In this document: one piece after another, positions 7,231-15,294 of the stretch | How positions within the stretch are numbered: position 1 is the stretch's first letter | Layout: each line of letters opens with the position of its first letter | IMG/VR virus record: IMGVR_UViG_3300042455_001086 | Span: 124,001 to 188,000 of that record | Length of the DNA: 64,000 nucleotides | Strand: one strand, 5' to 3' | Source of the DNA: a virus | Notes under the pieces: generated by a model | Databases searched by the model: none | What the model saw: the letters and a program-made list of their open reading frames with translations, nothing else | What the model was told of the DNA's origin: nothing | Made by a program: the position numbers and the translations under genes

Positions 7231-7406
7231 TGTTCTATTTTTTCCCAATCTTCTTTTCTTGTAGCAACAGTAATACCATCAATATCAAAAAATACTTCCT
7301 GTGTAAAAATCCTTGGATTACTTATTTTGGTGGGGTCCACACTTATCTTATCATAGTAAGTTCCTTCATTTGCGAATCTTACATATATCTCAATCTTCTC
7401 TATCAT
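7203..7406 (-). CDS. Hypothetical protein, 67 aa
   Basis: A 67-residue beta-rich protein starting MIEKIEIYVRFANEGTYYDK. The DIDGITVATRKEDWE segment resembles a HAD motif I by chance only, because the rest of that fold is missing. It is nested between the WC-motif protein gene (17 nt overlap) and the AAA+ gene (28 nt overlap), so the three may act together. Confidence 0.6.
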   Translation of the reverse strand: MIEKIEIYVRFANEGTYYDKISVDPTKISNPRIFTQEVFFDIDGITVATRKEDWEKIEQWKEIGEKN

Positions 7407-8514
7407 AACTTTTGTCAAATAATATATGTTCTTCAATTTGGTTTTTCAGTTCTTCTTTAGTAATATCAACACGAATTTTTAAATCTTTCAAATATTCTTC
7501 AATGTCTTCTTCTTCCATTATAGGTTCAATTCTATCTTCTACTTGTGGTTCAAGAATTGGCATTGGTACTATTCTTCCTTGTCTTGTTAAAGGACGAGCA
7601 ATTGGCATAATTTCTTCTGCAATTTCCATCATTTTTTCTCCACCAAGAATTTCATCTTCAGGTAATGGTCCGTTGTATCTTCTCATTTCATTTTTTTCTT
7701 CTTCAGAAAACAATTTATAGTTTGGAATTGTTGTCGGTGACTTTACATCGCATTCCATTAAAATGATTTGAAGAATGTTCATTGGAAGACCTGTCTGTAT
7801 TGTATCAATTTGTTTATCTTCCTGGTTAAATGTTTTAAATGCGTAATCTTGGTGATCATCTGAAATTTCGTATTGGTTTGGTAAATGTCTATAAAATGCA
7901 AACTTTTTATTTTGTTTTTTGTCAATAAGATAAATTAAAATTCCTTTTGAATGATTGTAGAAATAATCTGGATCACTAACCATTGCTGTACACCATTTTG
8001 TTTGATAACCATATGAACAAGATGCAGCATAAGTTAATGGTTTAAAAATCAAATAATTGTCGTCCTCAAAAATCTTGTGAATTTCTTTTTTTGATCTTTT
8101 AAATAACTCACGATTTTTAGCTTCATATAGTTGTATTTCCAACATATCCCAGGAATCATATTTACTGATGTCTTTTTCATCAATCAAACCTCTTTCCATT
8201 AATTCAGTAAATTCAACAAATCTTTCCATTCTACCCCAAGAAAATAAATACTCACAAAATAAAGCTCTTGATATTATATTTTCAAATGAATCATTTGTTA
8301 CAGTTCTTTCAACTGGACTAAGGTGAACTCTTTCTGATTGAATGACTGGTCGAAAACCATCTTGTTCTAGTTGCCAATCTTCAATTTTTTTATTGAGCAT
8401 CTTAACCAAGAATTGTGTATATTTTTTGGTTTTACTTGTATCAAATCTTTCCAACATATTGGCAAGATTTAAATTTAAAATTTCATTTTCTTTTTTTAAT
8501 TTCTTAATTCCCAT
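7390..8514 (-). CDS. WC-motif family protein (paralogue 1)
   Basis: A 374-residue protein of unknown function. The middle (about residues 150-240) carries the block IFKPLTYAASCSYGYQTKWC, then a Tyr-rich stretch, then GILIYLIDKKQNKKFAFYR. The gene at 15295-16257 shares this block and a KYTxFLxK opening, and the gene at 24099-26054 has a more distant version. The invariant Trp-Cys followed by a (hydrophobic)YxI(D/N)K strand suggests a catalytic Cys or a binding pocket. The last 100 residues are Glu-rich. Its neighbour is an AAA+ ATPase, so it could be that enzyme's substrate or adaptor; this is inference. Confidence 0.65.
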   Translation of the reverse strand: MGIKKLKKENEILNLNLANMLERFDTSKTKKYTQFLVKMLNKKIEDWQLEQDGFRPVIQSERVHLSPVERTVTNDSFENIISRALFCEYLFSWGRMERFVEFTELMERGLIDEKDISKYDSWDMLEIQLYEAKNRELFKRSKKEIHKIFEDDNYLIFKPLTYAASCSYGYQTKWCTAMVSDPDYFYNHSKGILIYLIDKKQNKKFAFYRHLPNQYEISDDHQDYAFKTFNQEDKQIDTIQTGLPMNILQIILMECDVKSPTTIPNYKLFSEEEKNEMRRYNGPLPEDEILGGEKMMEIAEEIMPIARPLTRQGRIVPMPILEPQVEDRIEPIMEEEDIEEYLKDLKIRVDITKEELKNQIEEHILFDKSYDRED

Positions 8515-8713
8515 TTTCTTCTTCTTTTTTTTCTATCAGACATGAACTAAATATAAAAAATTCAAATATGACAAACAATACACCACCCCAAAAATATTGA
8601 TAAATCCACCATTCGGTTGGATTAAATGATCTATTTGTGATTACCATAATTGCATACCAAAAAAGATTTTTTGATACGAATTCAACAAAATTGAATTTAG
8701 GTTTATTTTCCAT
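8504..8713 (-). CDS. Small membrane protein
   Basis: A 69-residue protein with hydrophobic segments around residues 17-26 and 36-58, aromatic-rich between them (EWWIYQYFWGG), and a very charged C-terminus (EKKEEENGN). It has at least one and perhaps two membrane helices. It overlaps the next gene by 11 nt. Confidence 0.65.
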   Translation of the reverse strand: MENKPKFNFVEFVSKNLFWYAIMVITNRSFNPTEWWIYQYFWGGVLFVIFEFFIFSSCLIEKKEEENGN

Positions 8714-8955
8714 TATCTTAACACAAAAGGATGAATAATTACTACGATTTGTTCCACTCTACCTTCCTGTGGTATTATTGCTCTATCTTCTTTTATAATG
8801 AGATCCATTAGACCTAAATCTTCTTTTAATCTTTCTGCTTGGATTTTAACTTCTTTTTTCGCGTCTTCTTCATTTTTGAAGAATCCGAAATACGCGTCAC
8901 AACCTCCGGTTTTATCACAAACACCGAAAATAATTTCTCTTACTGGTTTTATCAT
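8713..8955 (-). CDS. Hypothetical protein, 80 aa
   Basis: An 80-residue soluble protein with a ferredoxin-like alternation: a first strand (REIIFGVC), a Cys-containing GGCDAYFGFF turn, a charged helix (EEDAKKEVKIQAERLK) and a final strand (VEQIVVIIHPFVL). No family is assigned. It shares one base with its downstream neighbour. Confidence 0.7.
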   Translation of the reverse strand: MIKPVREIIFGVCDKTGGCDAYFGFFKNEEDAKKEVKIQAERLKEDLGLMDLIIKEDRAIIPQEGRVEQIVVIIHPFVLR

Positions 8956-9218
8956 AATCTATTTGCTATTTTTTCAATAATTTCTTCTTCTTCATTAGTT
9001 AGTTGGTAATATGAGTTCCAAATTTTCATTAAATCATCTCTTAAATATTTTTCAACGATTGATTCTTGGTCACCTCTAACCATTTTTCTTATTTCTGGAT
9101 TTGGGTGTGTATCTAAAATACCATCTTCGTATAACCGTTCGGCCATATTGCGTTTATCAATCCTATCCATTTCGTTGTAAACCTCATCTAAATCAACATC
9201 TATTCTAACGTAACTCAT
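8952..9218 (-). CDS. Hypothetical acidic protein, 88 aa
   Basis: An 88-residue helical protein beginning MSYVRIDVDLDEVYNEMD. The tail (NEEEEIIEKIANRL) is strongly acidic. The first 20 residues plus a DxDxDEV pattern recur in phage proteins of unknown function. No catalytic motif is visible. It lies just below the ligase terminator. Confidence 0.7.
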   Translation of the reverse strand: MSYVRIDVDLDEVYNEMDRIDKRNMAERLYEDGILDTHPNPEIRKMVRGDQESIVEKYLRDDLMKIWNSYYQLTNEEEEIIEKIANRL

Positions 9219-9243
9219 ATTTTTAATTTTTTTAAAAAGTTAA

Positions 9244-9275
9244 GAAAAAAAGGTGACTCCATCAATGGGAGTCAC
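9244..9275 (-). terminator. Terminator overlapping the end of the RNA ligase gene
   Basis: On the minus strand a perfect 9 bp stem (GGTGACTCC/GGAGTCACC) is followed by seven T. The left arm encodes the final Gly-Asp-Ser residues of the ligase and the stop codon lies in the loop. Confidence 0.85.
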
Positions 9276-10377
9276 CAACATTATTTTTTTCACCAAAAAT
9301 TAAATAATCCGGATTTATACATTTTGACACTTTTTTACGATCACCGGTTACACATTTAACAACTATACCTTCGTGTGGAACTTTGGTTCCGTCTATAAAA
9401 TTATTAAACACAAAACTATCTTGTTTTTCTTTATTCCAATATCCCCAGTGTAATCTTTCAACTTGTGGTAAGTTTAACACATCAAAGTGTGCACACTCAG
9501 CTGGGTACCCAACATATTCATTATCAACCTCAACATCAAATCCGGCAAATTTTATTTCACTTAAACCGTAGTCATAGTTTTTTTGTATACCAGCGCCATA
9601 TATCTCACCGTATATTATAAAACCACTTTCAAGGTATTCATAAGTATCTTTAACGTGAGACCAAAGTTTTGATCTTATATCATATTTAACAGCAACCTCA
9701 TCCCAAACATCGGTAGAATAAAAACCTTGTGAGTCGGACCCTTTCTCAACATTATGAGATCCGTATACATATTCAAACGCCGCCCATTTATTTCCGAAGA
9801 ATATTTTAACACGGTCAAGTAATGAAAGTTTTTTCTTTTTAACTATTCCATATCTGGCATTGGTTCCGTGAAGTTTACGAGTTATAACAACTTCATCTTC
9901 TTCGTTAAACATATCCGGAACATTCTTCTGATTAGGAAACTTGTAGTATATGTGGAAATTAGGATTTTGATGGTATTTTATTTTTCTACCTCCAGATTGT
10001 AAAGTTATGGTTTTAACTGGTGGTTCGTATTTGAATATCTCAAGTAGTTCCATACAATCTGCCCCTTCGTATCTATATTTATCCGGAACAAAACCTATTG
10101 GTATTATTAAACATTCAGAGTAAACTCCACGAAGTTTTACGGTTCTTACTCTTTGTCCTTTTCTTAAATAATTTGTAACACCCAATCCATCAGAAAGTTT
10201 CTTTGGTATTACAGCGTCAGTAGTAGAAACAACAACCATATCGCCAACCTGGTATTCACCTTTTTTGGTTATTGCTTGCCAACCATTAACTAATACTAAT
10301 TCTATATTGTCAGCACCTGGTATTTCAGATACTGAACCTATCTTACCAACATATGTAACACTATTTAAATTTTCCAT
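9262..10377 (-). CDS. RNA ligase, DRB0094 (Rnl5-like) family
   Basis: A 371-residue ATP-dependent RNA ligase. The first 110 residues form an N-terminal OB-like module (KLRGVYSECLIIP), as in the Deinococcus DRB0094 family. The nucleotidyl-transferase core follows: motif I is TRKLHGTNARYG with the adenylated Lys168, a FIIYGEIYGAG motif (IIIa-type) lies near residue 255, and the closing motif is HEGIVVKC (motif IV/V region, about 335). The length fits the family. Phage RNA ligases reseal RNAs cut by host anticodon nucleases or other RNA-targeting defences. A hairpin terminator ends the gene, which follows the coiled-coil gene by 2 nt. Confidence 0.88.
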   Translation of the reverse strand: MENLNSVTYVGKIGSVSEIPGADNIELVLVNGWQAITKKGEYQVGDMVVVSTTDAVIPKKLSDGLGVTNYLRKGQRVRTVKLRGVYSECLIIPIGFVPDKYRYEGADCMELLEIFKYEPPVKTITLQSGGRKIKYHQNPNFHIYYKFPNQKNVPDMFNEEDEVVITRKLHGTNARYGIVKKKKLSLLDRVKIFFGNKWAAFEYVYGSHNVEKGSDSQGFYSTDVWDEVAVKYDIRSKLWSHVKDTYEYLESGFIIYGEIYGAGIQKNYDYGLSEIKFAGFDVEVDNEYVGYPAECAHFDVLNLPQVERLHWGYWNKEKQDSFVFNNFIDGTKVPHEGIVVKCVTGDRKKVSKCINPDYLIFGEKNNVGDSH

Positions 10378-10379
10378 TT

Positions 10380-10640
10380 TTATATACTTTCAAATTCTTC
10401 TTTTACTAATTCTATTTCTTTTTTTAATCTTTCAAGTTCCTTAACTATCATTTCTTTGATTACTTCTTTGTTATAAAGAATAACCTCGTCTTTTCTTCGT
10501 GATTCACCTCCTGTTGAGTATGTGATTGTTGCACCCAAAAAACAAGATTTAAGAGATCTTTCCAACTTATACTTCTGATTTTCTAATCTATCAAGTTGTT
10601 CTTTAACTTTTTTTGCTCTTTCAAATGCCTCAAATTCCAT
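10380..10640 (-). CDS. Coiled-coil hypothetical protein
   Basis: An 86-residue protein made of two charged helices. The first (residues 1-30) has Lys/Leu heptads, the middle has a STGGESRRKDEV turn, and the second (about 50-85) is Glu/Lys-rich. It probably forms a helical hairpin. It is co-transcribed with the RNA ligase and with the membrane peptide before it. Confidence 0.65.
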   Translation of the reverse strand: MEFEAFERAKKVKEQLDRLENQKYKLERSLKSCFLGATITYSTGGESRRKDEVILYNKEVIKEMIVKELERLKKEIELVKEEFESI

Positions 10641-10644
10641 AATT

Positions 10645-10776
10645 TTAATCGTTACTTTTCATAGATGGTGTTAATAATAAAGCCCATAAACAATTTGCGT
10701 TTTGGGTAATGTACAATGCGGTTCCTATTAATCCAAAGAACCCTAAATAAATCAAACTAACTCCTAAATATTTCAT
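10645..10776 (-). CDS. Small membrane protein, 43 aa
   Basis: A 43-codon gene encoding MKYLGVSLIYLGFFGLIGTA followed by LYITQNANCLWALLLTPSMKSND. A hydrophobic helix covers residues 3-24 and a second, shorter one about 31-37. A TACCTTTG promoter element lies 4 nt before the ATG and the stop is 4 nt before the next gene. This arrangement supports a real gene at the head of the ligase operon. Confidence 0.6.
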   Translation of the reverse strand: MKYLGVSLIYLGFFGLIGTALYITQNANCLWALLLTPSMKSND

Positions 10777-10780
10777 ATCA

Positions 10781-10788
10781 CAAAGGTA
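10781..10788 (-). promoter_or_regulatory. -7 element TACCTTTG
   Basis: The minus strand reads TACCTTTG-TGAT-ATG in front of the 43-codon membrane peptide gene. The -33 TTTG is not clear, so the promoter may be weak or need an activator. Confidence 0.5.
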
Positions 10789-10800
10789 TAAATAATTTTT

Positions 10801-11325
10801 TTAATTATCACTATCTTCTTCAAAATAATTTTTCTTCATAGACCTTGGTTCAGTAAAGTCCCACGTCTTACTTTCAAACTCTTTGGTCATCTCGTCAACT
10901 TCCTCTTTTGTCCAAATAGGTGCAAACATAGGCCTGTATCTTAATGGTTTATCTTTACATTCCTCCCACTCATTAACTCTTTTTGTTACATCTTCAACAA
11001 AGTTTTTTTCTTTATTGTATTTAACCCAGTCTCTGTAATCACTTTCAGATTTAATATACATAACGTCACCATAATTTTCAAACTCCATTTCCGGAAATTC
11101 TAAATTGGGGTTGTTAGTATATACATCAACAATACCGTTGTCTCCGTAATACGAATCACAAAGTTCTTTTAACGAATATAAACTACTTGGTCTTTCTTCC
11201 CAAACACTACCAAACTGACGAACAGAACAGATATACAAATATCCATCTTCGTATGACTGTATTTTATTCTCAATTTCATTTCTTAATGAGATAAGTTCGT
11301 CCATTGTTAGTTTATCTAAGTTCAT
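10801..11325 (-). CDS. Hypothetical protein, 174 aa
   Basis: A 174-residue soluble protein of unknown function. It begins with a DELISLRNEIENKIQSYEDG helix. The middle is aspartate- and tyrosine-rich (YYGDNGIVDVYTNN) and the C-terminal half has Trp-containing segments (WKEEVDEMTKEFE type). No catalytic motif is recognised. It is 12 nt from the gene above it. Confidence 0.7.
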   Translation of the reverse strand: MNLDKLTMDELISLRNEIENKIQSYEDGYLYICSVRQFGSVWEERPSSLYSLKELCDSYYGDNGIVDVYTNNPNLEFPEMEFENYGDVMYIKSESDYRDWVKYNKEKNFVEDVTKRVNEWEECKDKPLRYRPMFAPIWTKEEVDEMTKEFESKTWDFTEPRSMKKNYFEEDSDN

Positions 11326-11337
11326 ATTATTTGTTTT

Positions 11338-11694
11338 TTATTTATACACGCCATAATCGGTCATATCAACATTTCTTTGTTCCACAATTTGAATTAACTT
11401 TTCAAGTGCAACATCACCTTCAAAAACTTGATTCTCCAAATTATAAACATACCACCCATTTTCACCTAAACAAACTTTAAATTCACCATCTATTTGGGGT
11501 AATAACCATCTAAATGCTTGTTGGAATAGTGGTGCTGAATATCCAATTTCGGGTTGTAATTCTCTATCTGAATAGCAAAAAGCATATCCAATACTATAAC
11601 CCTCATCAACATCATAATATCCAAAACAAGGTTCATCAAATCCAAGTTTTTTCATCCTTAAAGCTAACTCATAAGGTACAAATTCTTTTTCCAT
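11338..11694 (-). CDS. Conserved phage protein starting MEKEFVPYELA
   Basis: A 118-residue soluble protein. The start MEKEFVPYELALRMKKLGFD, a CFGYYD segment and an APLFQQAFRWLLPQ helix recur in many phage proteins of this type, whose function I do not know. A promoter ends 4 nt before the ATG at 11694, so that start is chosen over an upstream in-frame ATG at 11754, which would include the promoter. Confidence 0.8.
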   Translation of the reverse strand: MEKEFVPYELALRMKKLGFDEPCFGYYDVDEGYSIGYAFCYSDRELQPEIGYSAPLFQQAFRWLLPQIDGEFKVCLGENGWYVYNLENQVFEGDVALEKLIQIVEQRNVDMTDYGVYK

Positions 11695-11695
11695 A

Positions 11696-12109
11696 TTACA
11701 AAGATAAATGTTTTTTTGCATTTTCCAAAAATGATTCAATATTTTTTTTACCAACAGGATTTGCTGAGTGGATCAAATATTCCGGTAATGGTTGGTTCTC
11801 GTCCGCACAATATTCAACAAGAAATTTTGCACAGTCAAGACCAGTTTTTTCTTTGATGTTGTCGTAATCCAAAGTTCCTTTGGTTGCAACATTTCTAAAA
11901 TATTCATCCATTGCAGTATCACCAAGGTCGTGATCAAATGATACAAACTCAGGAGCACCATTTACTTCTAGGTATTGTACGAACTCGTCATAGTTTCTTA
12001 CAACATCCCAATCATTCTCCCAATAAAACTTATTATGTTTATCCGGAACCAATCCAATTGCGTCCTTTGGTGACCGCACGTCATCCAAGAATAATTTGTT
12101 ATTTTTCAT
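11696..12109 (-). CDS. Cyclic-phosphate processing receiver domain (cREC) protein
   Basis: A 137-residue receiver-like protein. FLDDVRSP (about residues 7-14) matches the acidic pocket of receiver domains, EFVSFDHDLGD (about 55-65) carries the second acidic set, and the end has LIHSANPVGKKNI. The LDDxR, SFDHDLG and HSxNPxGxxNI combination is that of the cREC family, predicted to act on cyclic phosphate ends of RNA in repair systems. The ATG at 12109 is preferred; an ATG six codons earlier is possible. It overlaps the previous gene by 11 nt. Confidence 0.75.
   Translation of the reverse strand: MKNNKLFLDDVRSPKDAIGLVPDKHNKFYWENDWDVVRNYDEFVQYLEVNGAPEFVSFDHDLGDTAMDEYFRNVATKGTLDYDNIKEKTGLDCAKFLVEYCADENQPLPEYLIHSANPVGKKNIESFLENAKKHLSL
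11699..11729 (-). promoter_or_regulatory. Vegetative promoter (TTTG-N19-TATCTTTG)
   Basis: A full consensus on the minus strand, lying inside the 3' end of the cREC gene. TATCTTTG ends 4 nt before the ATG at 11694, so the message should have almost no leader. Confidence 0.75.
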
Positions 12110-12626
12110 ATAATCCGTCTTTTTCATCGTCTTTCATCATTTGAATCAATCTAGCTTCTCTCGAATACTTTCGTATAAGTTTGAATATTTCTGTAATATC
12201 TGTAAATTCAGACACTGGACTATCATTTCTACCAGGAAGAAATATCAAAGTAAATCCGTGGTTTGCTTCAAACTTTTCGGTAACTCTAATTCCACAGATC
12301 TCATCAATATAAACCCAAGGAAAGTTTCCCGATAGTTTTACATCAATACCAATTTTTTTCAATCTTTCAACAAAGATAGTAATTTTTTTACTAGTTAAAC
12401 TTGTTGGTGTTTCTTTTTCCATATAAGTTCCAAATTTAGTTTCTTTTGTTTTCATACTAGAATTTTTCCATTCTCTCCAATTATCAAAGTCTTTAAGTTT
12501 TTCTAAAAACTCATCATCCATTTTTTTTGCTTGTTGAATAAGTCGTTTTATTTCATTTTCTGTTAAATGTCTTTCGCCATCTAATTGTTCAACCAACCAT
12601 TCTACTGCTGTCTGTTTTACCTCCAT
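12099..12626 (-). CDS. Hypothetical protein, 175 aa
   Basis: A 175-residue protein. The first 60 residues form a charged helical region starting TAVEWLVEQL, a start common in phage proteins. The second half (residues 80-160) is beta-rich with VERLKKIGIDVKLSG and FTLIFLPGRNDSP. No known domain is recognised. It is followed directly by the cREC gene. Confidence 0.7.
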   Translation of the reverse strand: MEVKQTAVEWLVEQLDGERHLTENEIKRLIQQAKKMDDEFLEKLKDFDNWREWKNSSMKTKETKFGTYMEKETPTSLTSKKITIFVERLKKIGIDVKLSGNFPWVYIDEICGIRVTEKFEANHGFTLIFLPGRNDSPVSEFTDITEIFKLIRKYSREARLIQMMKDDEKDGLYEK

Positions 12627-12636
12627 AACATTCTAA

Positions 12637-12948
12637 TTATTTATTTTTTATAATCCATTCAACAATTTCTTCTCTAGTTAAACCAACTAATTTATCTTTA
12701 TATTCTTTGTTAAATTTATCCGCAAGATATAAAGGCATTTCGTGATGTCTCGCCCAAAAATTCCCATTCTCATCAGGTTCAAAAAAGTATATTCTACCAT
12801 ACCCTTTTGTTGGTGGTGGAAGTTTTTCTATATCTTTTCCTGTTGTTAAAATTTTTTTAATCCTAATAACATAAAAGGGTATTACCAACTTTATAAAAAA
12901 TAATAATCTACTTTTAATTTTTTTTAATCTACTTTCTTTTACTTCCAT
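12637..12948 (-). CDS. Membrane-anchored hypothetical protein
   Basis: A 103-residue protein. A basic start (MEVKESRLKKIKSR) precedes a hydrophobic segment of about 15 residues (LLFFIKLVIPFYVIR). The soluble part has a PPPTKGYGRIYFFEPDENG turn and a C-terminal REEIVEWIIKNK helix. It is probably anchored or peripheral at the inner membrane. The function is unknown. Confidence 0.65.
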   Translation of the reverse strand: MEVKESRLKKIKSRLLFFIKLVIPFYVIRIKKILTTGKDIEKLPPPTKGYGRIYFFEPDENGNFWARHHEMPLYLADKFNKEYKDKLVGLTREEIVEWIIKNK

Positions 12949-13105
12949 AACATTCCAAATTTTTATTAGTTACATTCCACAAATCTTTTTTTCCCTCTGT
13001 CATATGACAATTGTGTTTCTTACCGGTTCTCTCAGCAAAATCAACAATAGTATCGTTGTGACGATTACGAATGAAGTGAGGACATTCTTTACAGGGTTTT
13101 TTCAT
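12929..13105 (-). CDS. Small Cys/His protein (DUF6283-like)
   Basis: A 58-codon gene encoding a basic protein that opens MKKPCKECPHFIRNRHND and has a second Cys-His pair at NCHMTEGKK. The CxxCPxF opening followed by CHMT resembles the DUF6283 type of putative zinc-binding phage protein. Its ATG overlaps the stop of the previous gene (TAATG), and its end overlaps the next gene by 20 nt. Confidence 0.65.
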   Translation of the reverse strand: MKKPCKECPHFIRNRHNDTIVDFAERTGKKHNCHMTEGKKDLWNVTNKNLECYGSKRK

Positions 13106-13338
13106 TAATCAACTAATACAAAGTTTTCAGAACTTAAAAACTTCAACACTCTTTTTTCAGAAGTTGAGTTTATTGCTGGTTTTGTTGCTATATCATTAAG
13201 TCCTTTTGAAAATATGATTTGAAACTTTCTTTTATTACCAGTATAATATGAACCAACATAACAATGTTCGTCTTTATCATTAACAAAGACACCAGATGTT
13301 TTACCCTTCAATAATTGACCTAATGTTTTATTTTCCAT
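13105..13338 (-). CDS. Hypothetical protein, 77 aa, first gene of an early operon
   Basis: A 77-residue soluble beta-type protein beginning MENKTLGQLLKGKTSG, with an NDKDEHCYVGSYY segment in the middle. The function is unknown. A perfect promoter ends 4 nt before the ATG, so this is the promoter-proximal gene of the run down to about 11.7 kb. Confidence 0.75.
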   Translation of the reverse strand: MENKTLGQLLKGKTSGVFVNDKDEHCYVGSYYTGNKRKFQIIFSKGLNDIATKPAINSTSEKRVLKFLSSENFVLVD

Positions 13339-13342
13339 ATCA

Positions 13343-13373
13343 CAAAGATATAGAAAAAAATCAGATTACCAAA
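13343..13373 (-). promoter_or_regulatory. Vegetative promoter (TTTG-N19-TATCTTTG)
   Basis: TTTG lies at 13370-13373 and TATCTTTG at 13343-13350 on the minus strand, with a 19 nt spacer. The spacer to the ATG is TGAT. The TTTG overlaps the stop region of the zincin gene upstream. Confidence 0.8.
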
Positions 13374-14603
13374 CTATTTTTTGAAATTGTAGGAAGTTTG
13401 AATTGGTCTTTTACCATACTTTTTTTCCATAAGTTTCTGGTGTAGATCCCAATCTAATATTGATTCATTTGTTTGTTCCTTTTCATCCGGAATCAATGAA
13501 TAAATTTTTGATATTTTTTTCATAAGTTTTGTTGCAACATAATTAAATCTTTCACATTCGTCTTTGAAGAAATCCAACTCTCTATTTTGGTATTTGGTTA
13601 TATGATTTATAAATTTATTCCTAACTTTTTCTTTATTTGGATTTATTTTCTCTCCACCACCCAATAGTTGTGCCATAAACCCATCAAACATACTGTTAAT
13701 CTTTTCTCGTTGTGAATAAAAATAATTATCAAAATTTTCAACTTTAGTATTTACTAAATTAACATATACCAATCTAAGCACCATTTTTATTTTTGTTTCA
13801 TCATCAACATTTGTTTCCATTCCAGCGTGTTCTAATAATCTATCAACCCTTTCCATTTCATTATACAAACTTTCAATCAAATAATCAAATGAAAAATTTT
13901 TAATATCTTGTAATTCTTTATATGCCGTATCATTTGTTATAAAATCATAAAACTGTTCTTTTGTAATACCTTTCTTTAACATTCTAGTTGAGATCTCAGT
14001 TGGTCTTACCAGATTTTCGGTCATTTGAATAAAATAACTGTATCTCATAAACTTATTTAAGATTGGTATTCCAAAATTTAATCTACCTGATGAGTACGCC
14101 TGGTAATCGGCAAGATCGCCTACGAATCCTTTTGTTTTTTTTGTTCTATCGTATTTGTGTTTTAATTCGTGAGCCATAACTGAAACTGTATGTGCTTCAT
14201 CTTCTTGGAATTTTTCTAATATTTCCTCTGGTTCCCACATTTCTGCCGCAACAAAATTAATGTGTAATATTAAAGTTTTATTTACCGGTGAAATCTGCAT
14301 GAGTATAGCATTATCAAAAATAAATTCGTTTGAGACACCCATCGCCGCTATTTCTGGTTTTCCATCGTAATCTTCAACTTCTTGGATTTCAACTATAACT
14401 TTGATATGATCTATTGTTATATCTGAAATTTGTAATTCTTTATCTTCAATATCAAATTCGTATTCTATATCATTTTCATTTATTGATTTTAACTTTTCTA
14501 GAACAATACTATATAGTTCTTCGGCCGCTTCCATAATTCCTTTTGGAACACCAACAGCTTCTGTGATTAGTCTTAATTGATTTTCGGTTATTAGGATTTT
14601 CAT
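13374..14603 (-). CDS. Zincin metalloprotease with capsid-targeting-like leader
   Basis: A 409-residue protein. Residues 1-16 (MKILITENQLRLITEA) look like a cleavable head-targeting leader ending in Ile-Thr-Glu. The protease signature is VMAHELKHKYD, with HELKH at residues 145-149 giving two His ligands and the catalytic Glu. Glu203 in RPTEIS is a candidate third ligand. The rest is helical, with no membrane segment. If packaged in the head it could be injected and degrade a host target, or it could act in head maturation. Both are inferences from the leader and the late-type promoter box at its start. Confidence 0.75.
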   Translation of the reverse strand: MKILITENQLRLITEAVGVPKGIMEAAEELYSIVLEKLKSINENDIEYEFDIEDKELQISDITIDHIKVIVEIQEVEDYDGKPEIAAMGVSNEFIFDNAILMQISPVNKTLILHINFVAAEMWEPEEILEKFQEDEAHTVSVMAHELKHKYDRTKKTKGFVGDLADYQAYSSGRLNFGIPILNKFMRYSYFIQMTENLVRPTEISTRMLKKGITKEQFYDFITNDTAYKELQDIKNFSFDYLIESLYNEMERVDRLLEHAGMETNVDDETKIKMVLRLVYVNLVNTKVENFDNYFYSQREKINSMFDGFMAQLLGGGEKINPNKEKVRNKFINHITKYQNRELDFFKDECERFNYVATKLMKKISKIYSLIPDEKEQTNESILDWDLHQKLMEKKYGKRPIQTSYNFKK

Positions 14604-14606
14604 AAT

Positions 14607-14614
14607 AATAAATA
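14607..14614 (-). promoter_or_regulatory. Late-type box TATTTATT before the zincin gene
   Basis: The box lies 3 nt before the ATG at 14603. Confidence 0.45.
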
Positions 14615-14629
14615 TATTGGAGTTATAGT

Positions 14630-15283
14630 TTATCCAACAACACCAACTAAATCATCCAGGTGGTGATCTCCAGACATATCGGACCCAACTGGTCTTTTAT
14701 CCATAATTTTGATTATTTCATCAATACTATATGGGTCCAATCCATTTCCATCAACACCAACATCCATTTTTTTACCATTACCGAATTTGGCTTCTCGTCC
14801 AAGGTGTGAGTGTCCGTGTAAATGGATAACACCTTTGTTAAGACCATTCCAACTTTGTAATGGATAATGACATAAAACAAAGTTTCTGTCATTTATTCTA
14901 ACTTCCAAGTAGTGATTTACACTTAAAAATCTTGATTGGATATTTTCTTTGTTATTAACTATATGTTGGTCGTGATTACCAAGTATTAGATGAATGTTTT
15001 TACAAATCAATCTTTCTAAGAAAATACCAATATTCTCAAACCCACCAAATGAAACATCACCTAACATAATCAATGTATCGTCCTGACCCACCATATTGTT
15101 AATTCCATCTACCAATCGTTGGTTCATCTGCTCGATAGTTTGAAAATCTCTTGTTGAATCAACTGGGATTTTTCCATCTTGAGTTCTCCAATTCGTCACA
15201 CCACGACAAATATTTTGGTGTCCGAAATGTGTATCGCTCACTATAAACACTTTTCCTATTGTTTCTAATGTTTTAAATTTCAT
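14630..15283 (-). CDS. Calcineurin-like metallophosphoesterase
   Basis: A 217-residue phosphoesterase with all dinuclear-metal motifs in order: SDTHFGH (Asp17, His19), MLGDVSFGG (about 73-81), LGNHDQH (about 103-109), an isolated His in LCHYPL (about 138) and HLHGHSHLG (about 153-161). It resembles phage and bacterial YfcE or PPP-type phosphoesterases acting on phosphodiesters. The substrate is unknown; the nearby RNA-repair-like genes make nucleic-acid ends possible. It follows the WC-motif paralogue by 11 nt. Confidence 0.85.
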   Translation of the reverse strand: MKFKTLETIGKVFIVSDTHFGHQNICRGVTNWRTQDGKIPVDSTRDFQTIEQMNQRLVDGINNMVGQDDTLIMLGDVSFGGFENIGIFLERLICKNIHLILGNHDQHIVNNKENIQSRFLSVNHYLEVRINDRNFVLCHYPLQSWNGLNKGVIHLHGHSHLGREAKFGNGKKMDVGVDGNGLDPYSIDEIIKIMDKRPVGSDMSGDHHLDDLVGVVG

Positions 15284-15294
15284 AGTTTTTATCT

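Noticed and set aside
11514-11867. 117-codon plus-strand open frame
   Set aside because: Covers two convincing minus-strand genes and a minus-strand promoter, and has no ribosome binding site.
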